Source: Methanohalophilus halophilus (GTDB taxonomy: Archaea > Halobacteriota > Methanosarcinia > Methanosarcinales > Methanosarcinaceae). From it: a stretch of DNA of 64,000 bases. Shown here piece after piece: positions 56,852 to 64,000 of this stretch; the first letter of the stretch is position 1; each line of letters begins with the position of its first letter. Position numbers and translations under genes: made by a program. The notes below the pieces were generated by a model. It was not told where the DNA came from. It was given only the letters and a program-made list of their open reading frames with translations, and ran no database searches. The DNA lies in contig NZ_CP017921.1 of assembly GCF_001889405.1 (NCBI RefSeq), positions 634,057 to 698,056 on the forward strand. The letters are read 5' to 3'.

Positions 56852-57307
56852 ATGGATCGTTTAAACAAAGATAAAGCTCTTGATTTTGAAAATGCATTAC
56901 TTGAATTTGATCGCGTGCATGCTGAACAGATACTTGAAGGCGCCCTGTCAGAAAATAATACTTTTCAGGTAATCGATGAAATTGTGTCTCCTGCCCTAAC
57001 AAGAATCGGGACCTCCTGGGATACAGGTGAAATTGCCCTTTCCCAGAATTATATGGCAGGCAGAATTGCAGAACAACTTATGGACGAAATTTTACCTGCC
57101 GAAAGTCCTGAAAGAATTGATCACCCCAAAATAGCCATAACTACACTTGGCGATTATCACATGCTGGGTAAAAAGGTTGTTACTTCAATGCTGCGATCAA
57201 CGGGACATTCGATTAAAGAATATGATAACATGGACCTCATTGAGAAACTCAATTAAGATGATATCGATCTGCTCCTCACATCAACCCTGATGCTTAAGCA
57301 AAAATAA
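56852..57307 (+). pseudogene. Broken corrinoid-binding protein
   Basis: The first 134 codons encode the helical cap (DFENALLEFDRVHAEQILEG, then GTSWDTGEIALSQNYMAGRI) and the start of a B12-binding Rossmann domain with the DxHxxG motif as GDYHMLGKKVV. TAA at 57254 interrupts the fold. In the same frame DDIDLLLTSTLMLKQK continues the expected strand (compare DILLISTLMLP in intact relatives) and meets a second TAA at 57305. About 70 residues of the domain are missing. Relatives serve methyltransferases or sense methylated compounds. The kinase gene that follows is in the same frame. Confidence 0.72.
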
Positions 57308-57316
57308 CAGATCATT

Positions 57317-58729
57317 ATGGAATCGAAAAACCCTATACTATTGCTTTCAAATGACCTCTATTCCTATGGTGCAGGACTCACTTCCAATAAAGAGATGTTA
57401 AAAGACGCATCCATACTCAATATACAGGATTTCGGGAACCTGGACCCTGCATCACAGCAAGAAATGCTAAAAAGCCATGGTACTCTGTATATAATCACAT
57501 CTGCCAATGAAGGACCTTTACCCTAGGTACTGGACATATGTGATAATGAAATATACCACATAAAGGCTGAAGAATGCCAGGACAGCAATAAATCCGCTTA
57601 TCCGTATATTCTTAATGCAAAACTTATGGAATTAATGCTTGAGCAAAAGGAAGCAAAAAATCGCAACCTAAACGAGCAAATGTCCTCTTACTTGATAGCA
57701 ATGGACTCAATCTATACTCTCTCCTCATATGATCGCAAAGAGGACATTATAAATCATACAAAAGAATTCTTTGCAATGATGTGCCTGCCCGAAAACCTAT
57801 GTTATTTTGAGGCACATAACACAAAGGCACAAAGTTGCATGCATCTTACTGATTTCCAGAGAAAGGAAGTTATAGCTTTTCTTAAGAGCAATGAATATTA
57901 CAAAATAGCCCCATCGAAAAAGAGTTTCTGTTTCAAGTTAACTTTACAGGACGGTGATGAAGGGATATTTGTTCTTGAAAATATAACTTATCAGAATCGT
58001 TTACATGAATTCTTGAATTTAACATTGAGCATTCGCAGCGTGCTTACACTAATACTGGAGAATATTGCCAGGCAGGATGAGTTGGTAACGTCACATAATT
58101 TACTTGCCGATGCAAATGATATGTTGAAAGTAATTAACAAGATTTTGCGTCATGACCTGGCTAATAATCTGGGTGCCATTAAAATGTCCCTGGAGATGAA
58201 TGAAACCAGGCCTAATCCAAAATACATCCAAATTTCCAAAAAAGCTGTTGACCGCAGTTTTGAAAAAATCAATGACATGAAAGGACTTGAAAACATTATC
58301 AGCACCGGGAAAAACCTTGACTGTTATGAAGTGAAGGAAATTATAGAAAAAATTGCAGGTACAGATATTGAGATGGATATTTCCATTGATGGCAGATGCA
58401 AGGTTCTGGCAGATAATGCGTTATCCTCTGTTTTTGAAAATATAATAAAAAATGCAATTGCTCATGGTAAAGCCAATAAAATGAAGATAAAAATGGAACC
58501 TTCCGGGAAGTATTGTCATATTTCCATAGAGGATAATGGCACAGGGATCCCCGATAAAATTAAGACAAAAATTTTTAAGGAAGGATTTACTGAGGGCGGA
58601 TATAGCAATTCTGGATTGGGCCTGTATATCTCAAAAAAGGTTATAGAAAGGTATGGAGGCCACATTGCAGTAAAGGATAATACACCACATGGAGCAAAAT
58701 TCATCCTGGATATTCCTTCTACAAAATGA
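57317..58729 (+). CDS. Sensor histidine kinase with in-frame UAG at codon 70
   Basis: From ATG 57317 the frame encodes 69 residues (ILLLSNDLYSYGAGLTSNKE and onward), meets UAG at 57524-57526, then continues without stop as VLDICDNEIYHIKAEEC into the kinase, 470 codons in all. The C-terminal part has an H box (KILRHDLANNLGAIKMS, His279), an N box (NIIKNAIAHGKANK), and G boxes DNGTGIPDK and SNSGLGLYISK. A GAF-like region lies before it. If UAG ends translation, the kinase would need the internal ATG 57626. Pyrrolysine at 70 or decay of a corrinoid-kinase fusion are both possible. Confidence 0.75.
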
Positions 58730-58850
58730 TTTTTCCTGCATTAAAGCCCTATAAATAATATTTGGTAACATTCTCCTTCAGGCATGCTTATTTTTATAAT
58801 CAATACCCTCATCATTTTCCCGGAAAATTTCTATCGAATGCAAAATGAAC

Positions 58851-58861
58851 ATCTATATAAG
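58851..58861 (+). promoter_or_regulatory. TATA-like element of the CBS gene cluster
   Basis: ATCTATATAAG lies about 40-48 bases before ATG 58899. AGGAGTGTGAT next to the start is a strong ribosome site. Confidence 0.5.
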
Positions 58862-58898
58862 GCATAAACAGAAATATTCTATATAGGAGTGTGATCCA

Positions 58899-59501
58899 AT
58901 GATCGTGCAGGAGCATAACAGCAAAGACTCGGCTTATGGGGGAATCGAGAGTCAAATACCTGTTGGGGATCTTATGTCCCACAATATTGTGAGCTTAGAT
59001 GCTACCTGCAACATTTTTGAGGTTGCCAGGGAAATGATGGCAAAAGGTACCGGCAGCATCATAATAAGCAGGGAAAATAAACCTATTGGCATAATCACAG
59101 AGCGTGATATTGTTGGCAAGGTGGTAAAGCAGGACCTAACACCCAGCTCTGTCCCGGCAACAGAAATCATGTCATCTCCAATTATAATGGTAGAAGCTTC
59201 TACTAACGTTATAGAAGCATCCAGGCTGATGGTAAAATCGAATATACGTAGGCTTGCAGTCAATAAGGGGGAAGATATTGTTGGTATTATTACAGATAGG
59301 GACATCCTTACAATTTCTCCGGGCCTCAACACTATTTTAGAGAACCTCATTGAAATGAACCGGGAAACAGGGATTCCTGAAGAGAGCTATCTGGAAAGAG
59401 GAATCTGCCAGCGTTGTGGTTCGTATGTGGATGAACTCACAAGCGTAAATGGGCTGGCCCTCTGTGAAGACTGCAAGGAAGAAGAAGGATACTACGACTG
59501 A
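58899..59501 (+). CDS. Two-CBS protein with C-terminal zinc ribbon
   Basis: 200 residues. The CBS pair spans about 22-145 (VGDLMSHNIVSLDATCNIFE, PIGIITERDIVG, ATEIMSSPIIMVEAST, IVGIITDRDILT) and would bind an adenosyl ligand. The end is a treble-clef-like zinc ribbon with four Cys: CQRCG and CEDCKEE. CBS plus zinc ribbon is a known archaeal combination of unknown function. It is the first of five consecutive CBS genes. Confidence 0.9.
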   Translation: MIVQEHNSKDSAYGGIESQIPVGDLMSHNIVSLDATCNIFEVAREMMAKGTGSIIISRENKPIGIITERDIVGKVVKQDLTPSSVPATEIMSSPIIMVEASTNVIEASRLMVKSNIRRLAVNKGEDIVGIITDRDILTISPGLNTILENLIEMNRETGIPEESYLERGICQRCGSYVDELTSVNGLALCEDCKEEEGYYD

Positions 59502-59542
59502 AAAGACCATCAAACCAACGCCGCAAATAAGGGGGATTTTGC

Positions 59543-60313
59543 ACGCAGATAAATGAAACTATGTCAGAGGACGCAGTGTATCTGCACGAAAGTGACACTG
59601 TGACCCATGCTCGCCAGTTGATGAGAGATTATTTCCTAAGGGGAATTCCTGTTGTGAATGACAATGGGAAGGTTTTGGGAATGATCACTGATCAGGATAT
59701 TTTGAAAGTGGCATCCACAAAATCAAATGTCACTGTTGCCGGTTTTGTGAGCCCGGTCCCACAGATAACACCTGAGACTGATATTTACAAGGCCGCTTCC
59801 TTGCTACTGGAAGCAAAACTTGAAAGATGTCCCGTGGTTAAAAGTACCATTGAACAAAACCTGGCAGGAATTGTAAGCAATACCGATCTTCTTGGCAAAA
59901 TGGTGAGTCGGGATTTATCAAAATCTGTCAGGGAGATCATGACGTCTCCTGTCACCACATGCACACCGAAAGATAACATCGGGGAAATCTGGGCTGCTAT
60001 GCTTGAAAATGATTATACAGGCCTGCCTGTGATCTCAAAGAAAAATAAACTGATGGGCATGGTTACCAGGAGAGACCTGATAAAATCGGGGTTTGCACGT
60101 ATCGGTGTCAGGGAAAAAAACGGCAGCATACACAATCAGCCAGTTGAGAAAGTAATGTCAACACCTGCCTACAGCATCAAACAGGATACATCTGTGAAAG
60201 AATGTACAGAAAAAGTCCTGCATTATGATATCGGCAGATTAACAGTGGCTGTTGAAGACAAACCCGTAGGCATTGTAGACAGAAGCGACCTGCTCAGGGC
60301 CTATACCGAATAA
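59543..60313 (+). CDS. Four-CBS-domain protein, possibly starting at ACG
   Basis: 256 residues if started at ACG 59543, 250 from ATG 59561. From ACG the protein would begin (M)QINETMSEDAVYL, matching its sisters [13 protein letters not shown] and [13 protein letters not shown] in register. AGGGGGAT lies five bases before ACG, whereas ATG 59561 has no ribosome site in range. Four CBS motifs follow (VLGMITDQDILK, LAGIVSNTDLLG, LMGMVTRRDLIK, PVGIVDRSDLLR), forming two Bateman modules. The ligand is unknown; AMP, ATP or SAM are typical. Confidence 0.88.
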   Translation, partial: TQINETMSEDAVYLHESDTVTHARQLMRDYFLRGIPVVNDNGKVLGMITDQDILKVASTKSNVTVAGFVSPVPQITPETDIYKAASLLLEAKLERCPVVKSTIEQNLAGIVSNTDLLGKMVSRDLSKSVREIMTSPVTTCTPKDNIGEIWAAMLENDYTGLPVISKKNKLMGMVTRRDLIKSGFARIGVREKNGSIHNQPVEKVMSTPAYSIKQDTSVKECTEKVLHYDIGRLTVAVEDKPVGIVDRSDLLRAYTE

Positions 60314-60400
60314 GTAGGCTTTGTAGAGATGATATAACACATTATACGGGTGGTATAGGTGAATTCAAAGGATAAAACACGTATTCAAAAAGAGGATAAA

Positions 60401-61369
60401 ATGAGTTCCAGACAAAAAAACACCGGTAATCCAGGAGGGACAGATATCAGCAAGGATCCAAAAGCCTACAGTATGGAGAGTACAATGGATAGGGGAAATG
60501 TCAACTTCAAGGCTCATATAGCCCAGCATGAGGGAAGTATGCTGGCCGTTGCAACAAAAGATGTTATTTCCGCAAATCCAACTACTCCCATAATAGATAT
60601 CATTAAAAAAATGAGCAAGATGCATTTCAAGCATATGCCTATTGTCAATGCAGGTACATCAAAACTTGAAGGTATAATCACTTCAGTGGATATAATGGAC
60701 CTTCTGGGTGGAGGAAAAAGAAGCCTTTTCGTGGAGAAAAAATTCAAGGGTAACCTGCTTTCAGCTATAAATGCACAGGTGCGCTACATAATGGAGCATG
60801 ACGTCCACAGTTTGAGGAAGGATGCACATATTGAAAAGGCCTTTGAGTTGATGATAGACAAACATATTGGATGCATCCCTGTAGTGGACAATGATGGTCA
60901 TCTGGAAGCAATCTGCACCGAAAGGGATTTCCTTACCTTTATAGAAGGAGTGCTGACCGGGAAAAAGGCCGAAAAGTGGCAGACCAGAAATGTCAAAACT
61001 GCGGATGCAGCAACTTCGATCTGGGATGTTGCCAGGACAATGGTTGAAAATGAATTCAAAAGGGTTCCTATTGTCAGGGATAATATACTTGTCGGAGTCG
61101 TTACATCTTCCGACATCCTCAGTTATCTGGGAACCGGGGAAGCTTTTGAAAAACTCACCACGGGTAACATCCACGAGGCTTTCGACAGCCCGATTAGCTC
61201 TCTCTTGCATAATGAGCTTATATGGACAATACCTGATGCTGATCTCGGGGAAGCAGCAGAGATTATGCTTGAAAAAGGAATCGGATGCCTTCCTGTGATA
61301 AAAGATGGTAATCTAGAGGGAATCCTGACAGAAAGGGATATCCTGCTTGCACTGGCAGATAAACAATAA
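60401..61369 (+). CDS. Four-CBS-domain protein with basic N-terminal extension
   Basis: 322 residues from ATG 60401, which has AGAGGAT four bases before it; GTG 60359 would add 14 more. A charged, low-complexity start (MSSRQKNTGNPGGTDIS) precedes two Bateman modules with LEGIITSVDIMDL, LEAICTERDFLTF, LVGVVTSSDILSY and LEGILTERDILLA. It lies 87 bases after the previous gene and 24 before the next. The tail may be flexible and interact with nucleic acid or a partner. Confidence 0.9.
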   Translation: MSSRQKNTGNPGGTDISKDPKAYSMESTMDRGNVNFKAHIAQHEGSMLAVATKDVISANPTTPIIDIIKKMSKMHFKHMPIVNAGTSKLEGIITSVDIMDLLGGGKRSLFVEKKFKGNLLSAINAQVRYIMEHDVHSLRKDAHIEKAFELMIDKHIGCIPVVDNDGHLEAICTERDFLTFIEGVLTGKKAEKWQTRNVKTADAATSIWDVARTMVENEFKRVPIVRDNILVGVVTSSDILSYLGTGEAFEKLTTGNIHEAFDSPISSLLHNELIWTIPDADLGEAAEIMLEKGIGCLPVIKDGNLEGILTERDILLALADKQ

Positions 61370-61393
61370 AAATTTCTTACGGAGGATAGGAAA

Positions 61394-62233
61394 ATGAATG
61401 TATCGGATATAATGAGTACTCCGGTCTATGTGATTGGAACAGAGGAACCTGTATCACACGCAAGGAACCTGATGTTTCGTCACAAGATCAGTACTTTGAT
61501 AGTTGTTGAAGAGGATGAAATAAAGGGAATAATCACAAAAAGTGATATTAGCAGCCGCCTTGCACAGGCAGAACCAATGTGGAGACGGCGCCCCATTGAC
61601 AAAATCCCGGCAAAAATGGTGATGACTGCTGAACCGATTATCACTATTTATCCCGATGCATCCGTATCTCAGGCTATTAACCTGATGCTGGAAAATCAAA
61701 TCAACAACCTGCCGGTGTTCAAGAACAAACTTCAGGGAATCGTAACAATCGGGGATGTAGTCAGTTATGTAGCGGATAAAGCCATAACAACTAAAATTTC
61801 CGAAGTGCTTACCGATGACGCTGTGGAGGTGCACCGCCATCATACAATCAACCATGTAATAGATGAAATGGACAAACACAGGGTCAGTAAAGTAATAGTG
61901 ATAAACGATGTGGGTGACACTGTCGGTATGATCTCCACCCGGGATATTGCTCTTAGTGCCATGGAGGATAATGAAGGTAAAATGCAGTCAAAGAATATCA
62001 AAATGGCACGTAAACCCACTCAGGGAGGTGAAAAAACATACAGGTATGTAAAAGATGTACCTCTGGTAGCAGAGGATATAATGGTCGAACTTGATGGGGT
62101 TGTAAATATCGAAGATAACCTCTCAGATGCGGCCAAGGTAATGGTAGAAAACAATCGTACAGGCCTTCCTGTCGAAAAGGAAGGAAAGATAGTAGGAATC
62201 TTGAGCAGAATCGATATAATAAGGGCTGCTTAA
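61394..62233 (+). CDS. Four-CBS-domain protein
   Basis: 279 residues from ATG 61394, with GGAGGATAGG as ribosome site. CBS motifs are [36 protein letters not shown] and [12 protein letters not shown], two Bateman modules. A basic insert ([18 protein letters not shown]) lies before the last CBS. The family is of unknown function in methanogens. It is in line with the genes on both sides. Confidence 0.92.
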   Translation: MNVSDIMSTPVYVIGTEEPVSHARNLMFRHKISTLIVVEEDEIKGIITKSDISSRLAQAEPMWRRRPIDKIPAKMVMTAEPIITIYPDASVSQAINLMLENQINNLPVFKNKLQGIVTIGDVVSYVADKAITTKISEVLTDDAVEVHRHHTINHVIDEMDKHRVSKVIVINDVGDTVGMISTRDIALSAMEDNEGKMQSKNIKMARKPTQGGEKTYRYVKDVPLVAEDIMVELDGVVNIEDNLSDAAKVMVENNRTGLPVEKEGKIVGILSRIDIIRAA

Positions 62234-62261
62234 GCAGGTAAATTCCCAGGAGATGTTTATT

Positions 62262-63038
62262 ATGCAGGTAAAGGACATAATGGTACAACCAATAAGCGTA
62301 GATAAAGCAGACACTATTTCTCATGCACTGGACATAATGGAAAAGAACGATACAAGGAGGCTGCTGGTTACTCATAGCGGTCAGCTTGTAGGTGTCCTGA
62401 CTATGAGAAATCTTACCAAAGAACTGGGAACCCGCAAGAAGGGGGCCAAACCTGCCTCTTCCCTTCATGTGGCCACTGCTGTATCGGATAATTTCGTGAA
62501 AGTTCTGCCAGATACCGACCTTGATGATGCCATTACCCTGATGAAAAAGAAAGGCGGGGTTCTGATAGTAACCGATAATGAGGATATAATGGGCTGGGTT
62601 ACTCCCCAGGAAATCCTTCAAAACCTGTATTTCGATGGTTTTGCCGGTGAAATGATGATAAAGGAACCTGTAGTCGTCAATCCGGCCGACAGGGTAAGTC
62701 ATGTAAGGCACATAATACTCGAGAACAATATGGGCAGGTTCCCTGTAATGGATAGCGGTGAACTGCTGGGCATAATTACCGAACAGGATATTGCCAGAGC
62801 GATGAAAGCCTTCCGGGAACTTGTATCCGGAAACCAGCAGGATTCCAGGATCAAGAATCTGATTGTCGAGGATATAATGAAAATGGGTACCAGAACCGCC
62901 TACACCAACACACCGGTTGCCGAGGTGGTTGATATGATGCTCAAGAACAATATCGGTGGTGTGCCGGTACTCAATCTGGAAGAGGATTTCGCGGGCTTTA
63001 TCACCCGGCGTACTCTTGTAGATACCCTGGCAAAGTGA
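62262..63038 (+). CDS. Four-CBS-domain protein adjacent to RNA ligase
   Basis: 258 residues from ATG 62262 ([10 protein letters not shown]), chosen since AGGAGATG lies six bases before; ATG 62253 overlaps that site. Motifs are [36 protein letters not shown] and [12 protein letters not shown], the last being degenerate. It ends 9 bases before the RNA ligase gene, suggesting that at least this CBS protein is made with the ligase. Confidence 0.9.
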   Translation: MQVKDIMVQPISVDKADTISHALDIMEKNDTRRLLVTHSGQLVGVLTMRNLTKELGTRKKGAKPASSLHVATAVSDNFVKVLPDTDLDDAITLMKKKGGVLIVTDNEDIMGWVTPQEILQNLYFDGFAGEMMIKEPVVVNPADRVSHVRHIILENNMGRFPVMDSGELLGIITEQDIARAMKAFRELVSGNQQDSRIKNLIVEDIMKMGTRTAYTNTPVAEVVDMMLKNNIGGVPVLNLEEDFAGFITRRTLVDTLAK

Positions 63039-63047
63039 AGGTAAAGA

Positions 63048-64000
63048 ATGAAAGGTTCGGAGAAACCGGAACTTGATATGGAAAAGACAGCCCGTTTTTT
63101 AGGGCTGTCAGTCTCCAGACTGGAAAGGCTGTTTGAAAAAAGACTCCTATCAAGAAACTGGGGAAAGTACACGAATTTTTTCAGGTTCGAAACTTCTGTC
63201 TCAGGTATAGAAAGAGGAAGTGTGCTCCTGCAAAAGCGCGATGGAAAACTGGATTTAATCCTGGGTTTCCCAAAAATACAGCGTGCAATGCTGCTTGAGC
63301 CTTCTATAAATAACCATTTTTCAGAAATTGATAAACTCATAGTCGAAGAAAAGATGAACGGCTATAATGTCCGTGTAATTGAAAACGCAGGGAAACTTAT
63401 CGCTTTCACCCGCAGCGGGCATATCTGTCCCTATTCCACAGAAAAAGTCAATTATCTTTTAGACCCCTCCTTTTTCAGACAATATCCTGACCTGGTAGTG
63501 CACGGGGAAATGGCAGGCCCCGAGAACCCTTATGTCTCCAAAAAAGTCTACGATACACAGACACTGGATTTTTTCGTCTTCGATATACGCCATAAAAAGA
63601 CTGGACAACCCCTGCAGGTCAAACAAAGAAGAAAACTGGCCAACACCTTTGGTTTTAAGCAGGTTCCTTTCCTGGGAGAGTTTGCAAGGAAAGAGGCTGC
63701 TGAAAAGATTATGCAAATTATAAAAAAACTGGGGGAAATGAAACATGAAGGGGTGGTCATCAAGGATTTGGATATGGACCTGGCACCTATCAAATACACA
63801 TGTTCTCAGAGTAATTGCGCCGACCTTGAACATGCTTTCAAGTTCTACAACGAGGTGGGACGGGATTACCTGTATTCCAGGGTAGTCAGGGAAGGTTTCC
63901 AGACCGTGGAATGGGATGAAGACGAAGATACAATGGATAAACGATGCTTAAGGCTTGGCAGAAGCATCATCTCTCCTATGGCCGATTCTGTCCGAAGGGT
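63048..64000 (+). CDS. ATP-dependent RNA ligase (archaeal Rnl3 family), 3' end outside window
   Basis: 317 codons are visible. The nucleotidyltransferase motif I is EKMNGYNVRV with the AMP-accepting Lys; motif III-like FFVFDI and motif IV EGVVIKD follow. N-terminal RFLGLSVSRLERLFEKR and the RNWGKYTNFFRFE stretch fit the archaeal circularising RNA ligase group (about 380 residues when whole). It joins or circularises RNA. It is the last visible member of the CBS gene run. Confidence 0.92.
   Translation, partial: MKGSEKPELDMEKTARFLGLSVSRLERLFEKRLLSRNWGKYTNFFRFETSVSGIERGSVLLQKRDGKLDLILGFPKIQRAMLLEPSINNHFSEIDKLIVEEKMNGYNVRVIENAGKLIAFTRSGHICPYSTEKVNYLLDPSFFRQYPDLVVHGEMAGPENPYVSKKVYDTQTLDFFVFDIRHKKTGQPLQVKQRRKLANTFGFKQVPFLGEFARKEAAEKIMQIIKKLGEMKHEGVVIKDLDMDLAPIKYTCSQSNCADLEHAFKFYNEVGRDYLYSRVVREGFQTVEWDEDEDTMDKRCLRLGRSIISPMADSVRR

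Noticed and set aside
57254-57307. Reading the two TAA codons in the corrinoid fragment as recoded
   Set aside because: Pyrrolysine uses only UAG; UAA recoding is not known in archaea, and part of the domain is missing.

Overview
The window looks like a methylotrophic, probably marine or halophilic, methanogen of the Methanosarcinaceae (Methanohalophilus, Methanolobus or Methanococcoides type). The evidence is an archaeal DnaG primase, PurP, a type II methionine aminopeptidase, a three-OB-fold RPA, an archaeal RNA ligase, large PGF-CTERM surface proteins, and promoters and ribosome sites of archaeal type. Two genes carry an in-frame UAG codon followed by conserved or continuous protein sequence. 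That would fit the pyrrolysine decoding known in this family. The genus is inference; no rRNA or tRNA gene was found.

Layout. 1-5461 (minus): a UDP-GlcNAc operon with two GlmU-like nucleotidyltransferase/acyltransferase paralogues (one cut by the window edge) around GlmS and GlmM; a 15-bp tandem repeat lies in its promoter region. 5766-8379 (minus): a HepT/MntA toxin-antitoxin pair whose antitoxin contains the first UAG, an orphan ribbon-helix-helix protein and a purine permease. 8567-15137 (plus): a nickel/peptide-type ABC importer operon with an embedded SAM methyltransferase and a terminal QueG-like Fe-S protein, preceded by a perfect inverted repeat. 15269-17053: a peroxiredoxin, a decayed pilin and an intact type IV pilin.

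17643-25602 is a secreted-protein island: a duplicated 575-residue surface protein with a thioester-like N-terminal domain, proteins ending in a dockerin-like module, remnants of that module beside each duplicated gene, and a CAP-domain protein. 25735-28599 holds a split permease and a PAS/GAF histidine kinase. 28707-42584 (minus) carries three giant surface proteins: a subtilase, a NosD-like beta-helix protein, and a choice-of-anchor L/PKD protein broken by a one-base frameshift in a run of seven G. 36915-37275 holds a small unexplained transcription unit ending in a strong terminator.

42870-56723 is mostly housekeeping: two M24 peptidases, a secreted prenyltransferase-repeat protein, tRNA modification enzymes (Trm-G10, TruA), PurP, DnaG, KptA and RPA. 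56852-58729 holds a broken corrinoid protein in the same reading frame as a sensor kinase with the second UAG. 58899-64000 is a run of five CBS-domain genes followed by an ATP-dependent RNA ligase that runs off the window.
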